21,543 nt of DNA from JAWLDB01 sp041686915 (GTDB taxonomy: Bacteria > Bacillota > UBA994 > UBA5500). The stretch lies in the NCBI GenBank assembly GCA_041686915.1, contig JAWLDB010000026.1, forward strand, positions 1-21,543, in the 5' to 3' direction. Shown piece after piece: positions 1 to 7,986 of this stretch. Below the pieces are notes generated by a model. It saw nothing but the letters and a program-made list of their open reading frames with translations, searched no databases and was not told the DNA's origin. Each line of letters starts with the position of its first letter. The first letter of the stretch is position 1. A program made the position numbers and the translations under genes.

Positions 1-1001
1 GCGTAGTCTACGTCGTCAGCACCCAGTCCCCAATGGGTTATCATACGACACTGGGTCTCGCCGATTGGTTTGACCTTAACGCCGAACTTCAGCAGTTCTT
101 CTACCATATAGCTGCTGGTCTTGCCAACGGGGGCGAAGTCGATGTGCACCACGTTAGTCAAAGTGAGATTTACGTTGACCAGTCGCTCGTCTATAGCCGC
201 CACCCCCTGAGCTAACCTCTGGGCATTAGCGTGGTCTTCCGGGATGCGGTCGCGCATTTTGCGCAAGCTGACTAGACCGGCAGCTGCCATATGACCTATC
301 TGCCTGAAACCGCCACCCAGGCGCTGCCTGATCCAGCGCGCATGTTCGATGAACTCGTGACTGCCGGCCAACATAGCACCAAACGGGGCAGCCAAACCTT
401 TGGTCAGGCAAAACATTGCCGCATCAACATGTTCAGTGAGTGCTGCCGGGTCAACATTCAAGGCCGCAGCTGCATTGAAGATGCGCGCACCATCCAGGTA
501 AACTTGGACATCTCGTTCTTTGGCAATAGACGCCATTTCCCGGAAATAATCTGGGGGAAGGGGAATGCCACCATTGAGGTTATAAGTGTTCTCCAAGCAG
601 AGCAGGCTAGTTCGCGGAGCCTGAATGCCAGGTTTACGAATTGCCTTCCGAACACTCTCGGGACAGAAGTATCCCTTGTCGCTGCGCAAAGGACGTGTCT
701 GCACCTGAGAAAAAGCAGCCAGGCCGCCTACTTCCAAGTTAAAAATATGAGTTTCCTCTCCCACGATGATTTCTTCTCCGCGGTTGGTCATCACCTGTAC
801 CGCTATTTGATTGGCCATAGTACCGGACGCCGTTAACAAAGCGGCTTCTTTTCCGAGTAACTCTGCGCTATAGGCCTCCAGCTCGTCTACCGTGGGGTCT
901 TCTCCCAAGGTATCGTCACCGACGATCGCCTTGGCCATTGCTTCCCGCATCTCATCGGTCGGCTGGGTCACTGTATCGCTGCGGAAATCACGGACATGCA
1001 C
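1..1001 (-). CDS. ltaE: Low-specificity L-threonine aldolase (partial, 3' end beyond window)
   Basis: PLP-dependent aldolase of the GntG/LtaE family, which splits L-threonine or allo-threonine into glycine and acetaldehyde in the cytoplasm. The open frame gives 333 residues in the window and lacks only the last dozen or so. It opens with the family hallmark DFRSDTVTQPT. SGT at 59-61 and H85 lie in the cofactor pocket, DGAR at 170-173 supplies the Asp that pairs with the pyridine nitrogen, and LTKGL contains the Schiff-base lysine K201. The start is GTG at 1001-999, chosen because AGGAGG lies 9-10 bases upstream and the frame then begins MHVRDFRSDT. That binding site lies inside the end of the aminotransferase gene, and the two genes overlap by 14 bases, so translational coupling is likely. 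Glycine and glyoxylate chemistry links the two enzymes. Family assignment is firm; substrate preference is inferred. Confidence 0.93.
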   Translation of the reverse strand, partial: MHVRDFRSDTVTQPTDEMREAMAKAIVGDDTLGEDPTVDELEAYSAELLGKEAALLTASGTMANQIAVQVMTNRGEEIIVGEETHIFNLEVGGLAAFSQVQTRPLRSDKGYFCPESVRKAIRKPGIQAPRTSLLCLENTYNLNGGIPLPPDYFREMASIAKERDVQVYLDGARIFNAAAALNVDPAALTEHVDAAMFCLTKGLAAPFGAMLAGSHEFIEHARWIRQRLGGGFRQIGHMAAAGLVSLRKMRDRIPEDHANAQRLAQGVAAIDERLVNVNLTLTNVVHIDFAPVGKTSSYMVEELLKFGVKVKPIGETQCRMITHWGLGADDVDY

Positions 1002-2169
1002 GTTCTATTACCTCCTTGCTTAGATAGTAGGCCATAGCTACAGCAGTTGCCGTTCCCAACTTGACCGGGTACCCAAGGCGGGTTAGTGCCATCTCCAGAG
1101 CACCAAGGATAGCTACCACTTCCATTTCATGCAGCATCCCCAGGTGACCAACGCGGAAGATCTTGCCTTCCAATTTCTGCAGTCCGCCCCCGATTACCAC
1201 GCCTAATTTGGACATCTCCCTACCCAGGTCCTTGTAGGCGATGCCGTCCGGCATCAGCACAGCGGTTACAGCGTTAGAACGCAGAGCCGGTTCTCCGACT
1301 AGAAACTCAAGTCCAAGAGCCTCAATTCCTGCACGTATTGCGTCAGCGTTACGTTGGTGGCGGCGGAATACGTTTGGCAGACCCTCTTCTTTGAGCATAT
1401 TTAGGGCCGCTTGCAGGCCGTAGAATAGGTTGATAGCTGGGGTATATGGCATTTGCCCAATCTGGTTCTTCTGCTTCATGGCAGCGAAATCCCAGTACCA
1501 CTTGGGCATACTAGCTTGCTTTTGCGCCACCCATGCTTTTTCGCTAATGCTAATAATGGCCAAGCCACCAGGCAGCATCAAACCTTTCTGGGAAGCGGAG
1601 ACGACAACGTCAATCTTCAGCTCATCGGTTGGCAGGTCGGTGATGGCCAACGAGCTAACCGCATCAACCAGCAATAAAGCTGGGTGATTAAACTCATCTA
1701 GCACCTGGCGGATGGCAGCAATATCAGCGGTGACGCCGGTAGCTGTTTCATTGTGTGTAATCAGGATAGCCTTGTACTCGTGGTTGTTGTCGTTCTGCAG
1801 AGTGTTGCGCAGCATGTCTGCCGTGATGGCCGCGCCCCAATCAACGTCGAGTACAGTCACATTGGCCCTGAAGTTCTTAGCTATGGTGGCGAAACGGCTT
1901 GAGAAAACGCCCATGTTAACGGCTATAACCCTGTCGCCGGGTGAGAGCAGATTAGTGATAGCAGCTTCCAAGCCACCGCTGCCTGAAGCAGGGAAGATGA
2001 GAATGTCATTCGTGGTCTGGAATACCTCTTTCAGGCCGGCAACGTTGCTCTCCAGTAAAGCTGCAAATTCTGCGCCACGGTGGTTGATGGCTGAGCGGTT
2101 TAGAGCATTCAGGATTGGCTCTGGGATATTGGCAGGCCCGGGGATTTGGAGATAAGGGCGACGGTACAT
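988..2169 (-). CDS. Alanine/serine--glyoxylate aminotransferase family (class V) protein
   Basis: Class V PLP aminotransferase of 393 residues, the usual length for serine- or alanine-glyoxylate aminotransferases. It starts with the family motif IPGPANIPEP. The cofactor-binding segment is near SGSGG (62-66), VDAVSS has the pyridine-binding D169, and SASQKGLMLPGG places the Schiff-base lysine at K195. Expected role: moving an amino group from serine or alanine to glyoxylate to give glycine. The ATG start has AAGGAG about 13 bases upstream, a slightly long spacing. The 3' end overlaps the threonine aldolase gene by 14 bases. Upstream lies the terminator of the asparaginase gene, so the pair has its own promoter or lives on read-through; I saw no convincing promoter in the 70-base gap. 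The exact amino donor cannot be told; related aminotransferases (for example phosphonate or purine pathway members) are less likely. Confidence 0.88.
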   Translation of the reverse strand: MYRRPYLQIPGPANIPEPILNALNRSAINHRGAEFAALLESNVAGLKEVFQTTNDILIFPASGSGGLEAAITNLLSPGDRVIAVNMGVFSSRFATIAKNFRANVTVLDVDWGAAITADMLRNTLQNDNNHEYKAILITHNETATGVTADIAAIRQVLDEFNHPALLLVDAVSSLAITDLPTDELKIDVVVSASQKGLMLPGGLAIISISEKAWVAQKQASMPKWYWDFAAMKQKNQIGQMPYTPAINLFYGLQAALNMLKEEGLPNVFRRHQRNADAIRAGIEALGLEFLVGEPALRSNAVTAVLMPDGIAYKDLGREMSKLGVVIGGGLQKLEGKIFRVGHLGMLHEMEVVAILGALEMALTRLGYPVKLGTATAVAMAYYLSKEVIERACP

Positions 2170-2229
2170 AGATTGCTTACAACTCCTTTACGGTAGCTTT
2201 GGATAGTCAAACCAGATATGCTGGCCGTG

Positions 2230-2258
2230 CAAACATAAAGCCCCCTCACGAAGGGGGC
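2230..2258 (-). terminator. Rho-independent terminator of the asparaginase gene
   Basis: GCCCCC (2240-2245) pairs with GGGGGC (2253-2258) around a 7-base loop. Read on the minus strand the stem is followed by TTTATGTTT. It lies 15 bases after the asparaginase stop codon and separates that gene from the aminotransferase. Confidence 0.8.
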
Positions 2259-2272
2259 GTCAGGGAAAACTT

Positions 2273-3283
2273 CTAGTACTCGCAGAACATGCGTTGTATT
2301 TCCTGAGGGTCGGTCGTGCGGGTTAAAGCCAACATGAGAAGAATGCGTGCTTTCTGCGGGTTCAGACTATCGGCGGCAATAAAACCGCCTTCTGCCAGGT
2401 ACTCAGCGGCAGGAGGCAGCACACGTCCGGTACCCACCCGCGTGGAGCGCACGACCTTCAGACCAGCCCCCACTGCCTCCTTGAGAGCATCACGCGTGGC
2501 AGACGAGAAATGACCTGCCCCAGCCCCGGCAACTACGATGCCCTGCGCGCCTGCTTGCACCAGTGCGTTGACCAATAGGCCATCCGATCCCAAATAGGCG
2601 TAGATTACATCGACCCGTGGCAAAGTCGGCAAAATAGACACATCAAACTCCGTCTGAAGCGTATGCTTGCGCACCGGGCGATGATAGAAGCTAACAATGC
2701 CGTTGTCTATGCTGCCAAGAGCGCCCAGGTCATGTGAACGGAAGGTGTGCAGCTGATTGGCATGGGTCTTGGTGACATCACGTGCAGAGTAAATCTCGTC
2801 GTTCATAGCCACCAGTACACCTTGTCCAATGGCAGACGGCGAAGCAGCCAGGCGCACTGCGTTGATCAGATTCATCGGTCCATCAGGGCTTATTGCCGTT
2901 GCAGGCCTCATGGCCCCGACGACGATGACTGGCTTATAGCTCTTAACCACCAGGTTGAGGAAGTATGCTGTTTCTTCCAGCGTGTCGGTGCCATGGGTGA
3001 CGACGATGCCGCTAACGTGAGGCTCATGGGCAAAAATATCATTAATCCGGCGTGCCAACTGCAGCCAAATACTTATGGTAATAGCTGAACTGGCAACATT
3101 GCAGATTTGTTCGCCCTCAATCTGCGCGATGTCGCGTAAGCCAGGCGCAGCGTCCAACAGGTCCTGGACCGAAAGCTCACCAGCTTTGTATCCTGCAGTT
3201 TGCAGAGGATTTGCTCCTTTGCCGGCAATAGTGCCTCCTGTGCCCAAAATCCTTACCGTTGGCAAGGAAGAGTTCTTTGACAT
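2273..3283 (-). CDS. L-asparaginase, type II-like, no signal peptide
   Basis: Hydrolyses L-asparagine to aspartate and ammonia. The 336-residue protein aligns by eye along its whole length with E. coli AnsB. The first catalytic motif is GTGGTIAG with nucleophile T18, followed by Y32 in the flexible lid. S65 follows in NVAS, then the second motif HGTDT with T99-D100, and K172 in RDVTKTH. The C-terminal LNPQKAR..L.LALT block is also present. Unlike the periplasmic enzyme it has no signal peptide, so a cytoplasmic location is expected. The ATG start is preceded by GAGGTG five bases upstream. The gene appears monocistronic: a terminator follows it, and another hairpin (3421-3443) lies upstream. 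I leave the symbol empty because ansA and ansB are used inconsistently for such Firmicute enzymes. Confidence 0.93.
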   Translation of the reverse strand: MSKNSSLPTVRILGTGGTIAGKGANPLQTAGYKAGELSVQDLLDAAPGLRDIAQIEGEQICNVASSAITISIWLQLARRINDIFAHEPHVSGIVVTHGTDTLEETAYFLNLVVKSYKPVIVVGAMRPATAISPDGPMNLINAVRLAASPSAIGQGVLVAMNDEIYSARDVTKTHANQLHTFRSHDLGALGSIDNGIVSFYHRPVRKHTLQTEFDVSILPTLPRVDVIYAYLGSDGLLVNALVQAGAQGIVVAGAGAGHFSSATRDALKEAVGAGLKVVRSTRVGTGRVLPPAAEYLAEGGFIAADSLNPQKARILLMLALTRTTDPQEIQRMFCEY

Positions 3284-3420
3284 TTGCTCACCTCATCAGT
3301 TGTTTGCAGATAGGCGGTTGGCCGCCCTTATGCTGTTTGTTACTAGTATTGGCTATCGCAGCCCGCTTTCCTTGTGACCAGTCCAATTTGCATCAGCCAT
3401 TTCTCTAACTGAAGCATAAA

Positions 3421-3443
3421 GCCGCGCCCTTAGCAGGCGCGGC
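3421..3443 (-). terminator. Rho-independent terminator of the 3453-4130 gene
   Basis: GCCGCGCC (3421-3428) and GGCGCGGC (3436-3443) form a perfect 8-bp GC-rich stem with a 7-base loop. On the minus strand TTTATGCTT follows. It lies 10 bases beyond the stop codon of the unknown gene. Confidence 0.75.
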
Positions 3444-3452
3444 CTTGTTTGT

Positions 3453-4130
3453 CTATGGCTCTAGATCATCATCTTCGCCGTCATCGTCGCCGGGGAAGTT
3501 GAAGTCTCGTGGCTCCTGTGTAGAGCGACGACGCTTGTAACGTTTCTTCGGGCGCCTCATCTCAATCTCGTCGTCATCTTCATCGAACAACTCCAGGTCC
3601 AGTTCAGCGTCATCGTCCAAGCCGCCCTTTTTGCGCGCCTCAAACAGAGACATTGGGGGTGCGGCGTTGACTACGCCGTTCTGGGCTGGCAGGATTAACC
3701 CGTACAACACAGCAGCCGTCGCCTCACCCATCCACAAATTATACCTGGCTCCAGGACTGGCTGTAACTAGCAACCATTTGCAGTCTGCTAGTGTGAAGCC
3801 AGAGTTGTTGACGTTGTTTGGGTCAAACGTGTAGAAGAAGTGGCCTTGGCCAAACAGTGGCGCGTTAAACGACCCCAGGTAAAGCGGTTCCATTTTGCCA
3901 CCTGCCAGCCAAACATGATAAACAGTGAAGTTGGCAGCACCTGATATGTACAGCTGTTGTTCCTCTGGAATCGGCTCCAGACGACGCAGATTGCCTACGC
4001 TTAATTCCAACTCCGCCACATTTGCATGCACAGTAACCATGGCAGTGCCCTGGGTCGCCATCTGACTAGTCGCCCTGAACAGCTTGCTGGCTGCAGTAAT
4101 TTCATCCAGGGAAAAGACAATGCGTTGCAT
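3453..4130 (-). CDS. Protein of unknown function with charged C-terminal tail
   Basis: I do not recognise this 225-residue protein. Residues 1 to about 155 look like a folded, beta-rich domain rich in aromatic residues and Asn/Gly, with no signal peptide or membrane span. The last 60 or so residues are low-complexity and charge-segregated: an acidic block (DDDAELDLELFDEDDDE), a basic block (RRPKKRYKRRR), then a second acidic block ending DDDGEDDDLEP. The ATG start is well supported by AAGGAGG seven bases upstream. It is a single gene between its own terminator and the terminator of the phosphate transporter. The tail could bind nucleic acid, polyphosphate or a spore-coat partner, but that is speculation. 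Base composition does not obviously differ from its neighbours. Confidence 0.75.
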   Translation of the reverse strand: MQRIVFSLDEITAASKLFRATSQMATQGTAMVTVHANVAELELSVGNLRRLEPIPEEQQLYISGAANFTVYHVWLAGGKMEPLYLGSFNAPLFGQGHFFYTFDPNNVNNSGFTLADCKWLLVTASPGARYNLWMGEATAAVLYGLILPAQNGVVNAAPPMSLFEARKKGGLDDDAELDLELFDEDDDEIEMRRPKKRYKRRRSTQEPRDFNFPGDDDGEDDDLEP

Positions 4131-4257
4131 TCCTCCACCTCCTTTGCTTGTCTTCTCGAGTATGTAGAATCCCTACTGTTACTGTTTATTCGAGTGCGCG
4201 GAGGTTAATGCCTTAAAGGCGTAGTCAGGCGGGGATAACCTATGCTTCCAGAATAGG

Positions 4258-4314
4258 AAAGCCGGGTGCTGATGTCGAAATGTTACCTAATTGGGTAAAC
4301 CGACAGCACCCGGC
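4258..4314 (-). terminator. Long terminator hairpin after the phosphate transporter
   Basis: GCCGGGTGCTG (4261-4271) pairs perfectly with CAGCACCCGGC (4304-4314). Inside the 32-base loop TTACC and GGTAA can form a second small stem. On the minus strand the stem is followed by TTTCCTATTCT. It begins 12 bases after the transporter stop codon. Confidence 0.78.
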
Positions 4315-4326
4315 TATTGAGTCTAT

Positions 4327-5964
4327 TTAGTTGTTGTCCTGACCTTCCCAGCCCTCACGACCATCTGCCAATGATTCACCAATATTGTTGGCATGGTCGG
4401 CGATTCGCTCAAGGTTGGAGATGAAGTCTAGATAGACAACACCTGAAGCAGGGAAACAGACACCTGTATTTAATCGTTGCATGTGTTGACGGCGCAGAGT
4501 CTTCTCCATGAAATCGATGTCGTTTTCGCCAGCCATAATTGCTTGGGCCTGTTGGACATCTCCAGTCTCGAGGATTTGGATTGCTTTATCGACGAGGCCC
4601 TTGACCTTGTTGTACATCCGGTCAGTTTCCTGTGCAGCCTCGTTTGAGAAAGGCAGGCGGTGCTCAGCTTTGTAATCAGCTAGCTCGCCAATGTTCTCGG
4701 AGTGGTCACCAATGCGCTCGAAATCGTTGGTGATGCTCATTAGAGTATTCAATCGCGCCGATTGCTCAGTGCTAAGGGAGCGCTGAGATAATTTGATGAG
4801 ATAGGTGACAATCGCCTCTTCCAGATGGTTGACCGCCGTTTCTTTGTGCGCAGCAGCTCCCAACCGCTCGGTCGAATTGCTGCTGAAGGCATGGTATACA
4901 TCGTCCATGGAGCCGACTGCCAGCTTGCCCATACGTACAAGTTCGCGCGTAGCCTGTCCGAGAGCGATGGACGGTGTGTTTAAGAGGTGCTCGTCCAGAT
5001 AAAGCGCGCCTACTCGCTCTGTATGATCTTCGCCTGGTGTAAGCCGTTCAACCAGCTTGACGAAAAGTGAGATAAACGGCAACAGCAGGACCGTGTTCAC
5101 TAAGTTGAATGTGATATGCGCGTTGGCGATCTGGCTCTCTACCAGGTTAGCAGTGCCTGCCACGAAGTTCGTAAAGGGTCTTAGTGCTACCAGGAATATC
5201 GTAACACCGAAGATGTTAAACAATAGGTGTGCGAGTGCAGCCCGCTTGGCAGAAAGCTGAGTGCCGATGGAAGCCAACATGGCAGTGATCGTCGTGCCAA
5301 TGTTGCTGCCCAGGATTAGAGCAAGACCAGCAGGCAAGCCTAGCAATCCTTCTGATGCCATAGCTACTACCAGACCTGTAGTGGCACTCGAACTCTGCAC
5401 GAGGGCAGTGAAGCCTGCACCAACCAGCACTCCCAAGAGTGGCTTAGAGCCGAAATTGAGCATCAAGTCCGTAAAGAACGGGTAGGTCTTGAGCGGTTTC
5501 ATAGTGTCGCCCATGACCTTCATGCCTAGGAACAAGAGACCAAAACCAAGGATTGCTTGTCCGATATAACGAGTAGTCTTGCGCTTACCTATCAGCATCA
5601 GGATAAAGCCGATACCAACCGCCGGCAATGCCAGTTCCGTCAGCTTCAGCGAAACCATAAATGCAGTAACTGTGGTACCGATGTTTGCACCCATAATCAC
5701 CGAGACGGCCTGCTTCAGTGTCATCAGACCCGCATTGACGAAACCAACAACCATGACGGTTGTGGCGCTGCTGCTTTGCACGAGTATCGTGACAATCGTA
5801 CCTACGACTACCCCAATCAAGGGGGTGCTGGTCAGAATCTCAAGCAGCCTTCTCAAGCGGTCACCAGCCGTCTTTTGCAGTCCGTCGGCCATCAGTTGCA
5901 GTCCATACAGGAATAGACCTAGGCCTCCCAGCAGACCGACCCCGAGATTTAATACATCCGGCAC
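4327..5964 (-). CDS. Na+/phosphate cotransporter family protein with PhoU-like C-terminal domain
   Basis: Membrane importer of the NptA/YjbB type (Na_Pi_cotrans repeats, PF02690), expected to move inorganic phosphate with sodium. It is about 545 residues long. Two inverted membrane repeats each carry QSSSATT (about 63-69 and 190-196) followed by GANIGTT or GSNIGTT (about 92-98 and 219-225), the substrate-binding signature. Residues from about 330 onward form a helical PhoU-like domain. An in-frame GTG at 5973 overlaps the ribosome binding site itself. I therefore chose the next GTG at 5964-5962, which has AGGAGG eight bases upstream. Three direct repeats resembling PhoP boxes lie about 95-120 bases upstream, which fits phosphate-starvation control. 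The gene ends in its own terminator. Confidence 0.92.
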   Translation of the reverse strand: MPDVLNLGVGLLGGLGLFLYGLQLMADGLQKTAGDRLRRLLEILTSTPLIGVVVGTIVTILVQSSSATTVMVVGFVNAGLMTLKQAVSVIMGANIGTTVTAFMVSLKLTELALPAVGIGFILMLIGKRKTTRYIGQAILGFGLLFLGMKVMGDTMKPLKTYPFFTDLMLNFGSKPLLGVLVGAGFTALVQSSSATTGLVVAMASEGLLGLPAGLALILGSNIGTTITAMLASIGTQLSAKRAALAHLLFNIFGVTIFLVALRPFTNFVAGTANLVESQIANAHITFNLVNTVLLLPFISLFVKLVERLTPGEDHTERVGALYLDEHLLNTPSIALGQATRELVRMGKLAVGSMDDVYHAFSSNSTERLGAAAHKETAVNHLEEAIVTYLIKLSQRSLSTEQSARLNTLMSITNDFERIGDHSENIGELADYKAEHRLPFSNEAAQETDRMYNKVKGLVDKAIQILETGDVQQAQAIMAGENDIDFMEKTLRRQHMQRLNTGVCFPASGVVYLDFISNLERIADHANNIGESLADGREGWEGQDNN

Positions 5965-6058
5965 AGGTTGCACCTCCTGATTTGTAAAAACTCTTGCGTA
6001 TAAGTACGTGCCAATGTTCTTATTCTAACAGGTTGTCCTTTGTAGGTGGGGTTCCTTA

Positions 6059-6086
6059 TATTAAGGCATTGTTAAGGTTCAGATAA
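6059..6086 (-). promoter_or_regulatory. PhoP-box-like direct repeats upstream of the phosphate transporter
   Basis: On the minus strand three hexamers occur at exact 11-base intervals: TTATCT (6086-6081), TTAACA (6075-6070) and TTAATA (6064-6059), with 5-base spacers. The Bacillus PhoP consensus is TT(A/T/C)ACA repeated at 11-base spacing. Here one copy is perfect and the others match 5/6 and 4/6. The position upstream of a phosphate transporter supports the call. No well-placed -10/-35 pair was found, so it remains a prediction. Confidence 0.45.
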
Positions 6087-6128
6087 CATTTGGTTGCAGT
6101 CGGTACAGCTTAAAGGGGGAGCACTAAC

Positions 6129-6815
6129 ATGATAAAACGCATACTTGGTTCAATACCGATCGGCATAGGACTATTACTCCTAGTACTAGTGTTCAACTTC
6201 CGCTTAGTGGCGTTTGATGCCCGATGGTACCAAGCTGAGTTTGCCAGGATTAGGCACGCTGAGGGCCTCGGTACCAGCCTGCCTGAACTGAATAAATTCA
6301 GCATGCATATGACGCGTTATTTGCAGGGTTTGGAGCCAGACCCAAATGTGAGGCTCGTCCTTTATGGAGAAGAACGGTGGTTGTTAAACTCCAAGGAAAT
6401 CCAGCATATGCAGGACGTGCGCGAACTCATCGTGTTTTCCGGCAGGGTCATTATTGCCCTGTCTACCCTGTTTATTCTTCTGTTCGCAACTGCTTTATAT
6501 TACAAGCGTGTGGTGGTATTCTGGCAATGGCTATTTAGGGGGACAGTGGCAGCCATAGTCATATCTGCCTTGGGCGGGTTGATAGCGGCAGCTGACTTTA
6601 CAGAAGCTTTCACCTGGTTTCATCTATTGGTGTTCAGCAACGACCTTTGGTTGCTTAATCCTGCCACCGATCAGTTGATCAACCTGCTGCCAGAAGTGTT
6701 CTTTGCAGATGCGGCCACACTGGCAATAACCCGCTCTGCCGGCATTATCGTAATGACGGCAGCCATATCCTGGATTGTGTTAAAGACAAAGCTTAAGGGA
6801 TATGCTGGGTCCTAG
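6129..6815 (+). CDS. TIGR01906/DUF1461 family integral membrane protein
   Basis: A 228-residue membrane protein of the DUF1461 (PF07314) family, whose function is unknown. One span lies near the N terminus (about 6-24), two in the middle (about 103-125 and 136-155) and one near the C terminus (about 203-221). The hallmark is the sequence LLVFSNDLWLLNPATD followed by LINLLPEVFF (about 166-192). The loop motif EIQHMQDV (about 90-97) is also typical. The ATG has GGGGGAG seven bases upstream. It is transcribed divergently from the phosphate transporter across a 164-base gap. A TPR-like gene follows 128 bases downstream on the same strand; whether they share a transcript is unclear. Confidence 0.85.
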   Translation: MIKRILGSIPIGIGLLLLVLVFNFRLVAFDARWYQAEFARIRHAEGLGTSLPELNKFSMHMTRYLQGLEPDPNVRLVLYGEERWLLNSKEIQHMQDVRELIVFSGRVIIALSTLFILLFATALYYKRVVVFWQWLFRGTVAAIVISALGGLIAAADFTEAFTWFHLLVFSNDLWLLNPATDQLINLLPEVFFADAATLAITRSAGIIVMTAAISWIVLKTKLKGYAGS

Positions 6816-6943
6816 CTTCTTTCGGGCTGAACTCAAGTTAGTAATATGTAGAAGGTCGCAAACTTCGCCTCGATCAGCAGGAATACTTGTTATCATGGTG
6901 GAATTTTCAGAACATAGGTTTCTGTCATAGGAGGTGACTAGAT

Positions 6944-7342
6944 GTGAATGCGGCGTCAACAGTGAGGGAGCTGCTCGTCCGGGCACAACGGTTGGCTGTA
7001 CGCCAGACCTGGGATGAGGCTGATGGTCTGCTTAATCAGGCCATCTTACATGAGCCACAGGAAGCATCCATTGAACTGGTATGCAATGCATTGCAGTCCT
7101 TGGCGTCTGACTGTGAAAAGTTGGGGCTGGAAGAAGTGATGATTTGGGCCTATACCTGGCTGGTTCGCATCCAACCTGCACAGGTCAATCCCTATTTGCG
7201 CCTGGCAGGGCATCATGAACGCATGGGGGAGAGGCAGACTGCCATTGAATGGTTGCACCGTGGGCTGGAAGCCGCGCAGCATAACGCCAACGCGGAGGCT
7301 CAACTGAAGCGAGCCATACGTCGCATTGAGCGCAGTCGGTAA
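6944..7342 (+). CDS. Small TPR-like (tetratricopeptide) helical protein
   Basis: A 132-residue soluble all-helical protein. The central and C-terminal parts (about 60-128) fit the TPR pattern of paired helices, for example WAYTWLVRIQPAQVNPYLRLAGHHERMGERQTAIEW with the usual W/A/G/Y spacing. TPR repeats mediate protein-protein contacts, so this may be an adaptor, but no partner is evident. The start is GTG at 6944, chosen because AGGAGG ends nine bases upstream; an overlapping ATG at 6942 hits a stop at once. No terminator is visible before the perR promoter. Confidence 0.7.
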   Translation: MNAASTVRELLVRAQRLAVRQTWDEADGLLNQAILHEPQEASIELVCNALQSLASDCEKLGLEEVMIWAYTWLVRIQPAQVNPYLRLAGHHERMGERQTAIEWLHRGLEAAQHNANAEAQLKRAIRRIERSR

Positions 7343-7431
7343 GCCTTCCTCAAAAAGCTTTCCTGTTAACCTCCCGTGACTACACCTAAGGTGATGATTG
7401 ATTTTGCTACACTGTGAACTGGGCAGGGCTA

Positions 7432-7460
7432 TTGACAAGAGATGGCGAAAGCAATAGAAT
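7432..7460 (+). promoter_or_regulatory. Sigma-A-type promoter of perR
   Basis: A perfect -35 TTGACA (7432-7437) is separated by 17 bases from the -10 TAGAAT (7455-7460). The predicted start site is near 7467, inside the palindromic operator, which suits autorepression. Confidence 0.82.
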
Positions 7461-7463
7461 GCA

Positions 7464-7482
7464 AATAAGAATAATTCTTATT
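7464..7482 (+). promoter_or_regulatory. PerR/Fur-type operator, perfect 9-1-9 palindrome
   Basis: AATAAGAAT, a central A, then ATTCTTATT form a perfect inverted repeat. It resembles the 7-1-7 core of PerR and Fur boxes (compare the PerR consensus TTATAATNATTATAA). It starts four bases after the -10 element and covers the predicted start site of the regulator's own gene. Confidence 0.75.
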
Positions 7483-7512
7483 AACTTGCCAGCTTAGAGG
7501 AGGCCCTGTTCC

Positions 7513-7959
7513 ATGTCAAAGTTTCAACGGATGACTGAACAGCGCAGACTGATACTGCAAGTATTGCGTAGCACGACTTCCCATCCGACAGCCGATTGGG
7601 TCTACGAACGTGTACGCGAACGCTTGCCCAATGTCAGTCTGGGCACAATTTACCGTAACTTGCGAGCGCTGGTCGTTATGGGTGAAGCGTTGGAGCTTAA
7701 CTATGGAAGCGGTCATGACCGTTTTGATGGCAACCCCAAGCCCCATTACCATTTCCGCTGCGACGCTTGCGGCAAGGTTTACGACATCCCGCTACCCTAT
7801 GATGTGCAATTGGACGCAGCAGCTAGCAAACTCTTTAGCGGAACTGTGCGAGGACATCGCCTTGAATTCTATGGAACGTGTTCCGAGTGCGAGGCAGCAG
7901 GCATTGAACCCAGGCTGCCTGAGCAGTATACCCCACCGCCCGAACCCGATAGGGTTTAG
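7513..7959 (+). CDS. perR: PerR-type peroxide-responsive Fur family repressor
   Basis: A 148-residue Fur family repressor. The N-terminal winged helix (about 8-75) includes HPTADWVYERV and the recognition segment SLGTIYRNLRAL. The regulatory metal residues match B. subtilis PerR: H24, D72 in RFD, H78 and H80 in HYH, and D91 in VYD. The Asp at the last position rather than Glu is the usual PerR discriminator, since it allows iron-catalysed histidine oxidation by peroxide. Structural zinc is held by C83xxC86 and C123xxC126. The C terminus carries an extra proline-rich tail of about 20 residues. A palindromic operator at its promoter suggests autoregulation. It is followed after 27 bases by a rubredoxin-like gene, probably its co-transcribed partner in oxidative-stress defence. 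An iron or zinc sensor remains possible. Confidence 0.88.
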   Translation: MSKFQRMTEQRRLILQVLRSTTSHPTADWVYERVRERLPNVSLGTIYRNLRALVVMGEALELNYGSGHDRFDGNPKPHYHFRCDACGKVYDIPLPYDVQLDAAASKLFSGTVRGHRLEFYGTCSECEAAGIEPRLPEQYTPPPEPDRV

Positions 7960-7986
7960 ATAGAGTAAGAGAAGGAGGGAGACAGA

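Noticed and set aside
291..836. 181-codon plus-strand frame
   Set aside because: It lies opposite the threonine aldolase gene, which has all catalytic motifs; no ribosome binding site of its own.
4210..4220. GCCTTAAAGGC palindrome between the transporter terminator and the unknown gene
   Set aside because: Too short to support as an operator, and no promoter elements are aligned with it.
5971..5973. GTG at 5973 as the start of the phosphate transporter
   Set aside because: It overlaps the AGGAGG sequence. The GTG at 5964-5962 has the proper 8-base spacing.
7343..7431. Possible terminator after the TPR-like gene
   Set aside because: Only 4-5 bp stems (for example AAGC/GCTT and CACCT/AGGTG) without a T run.
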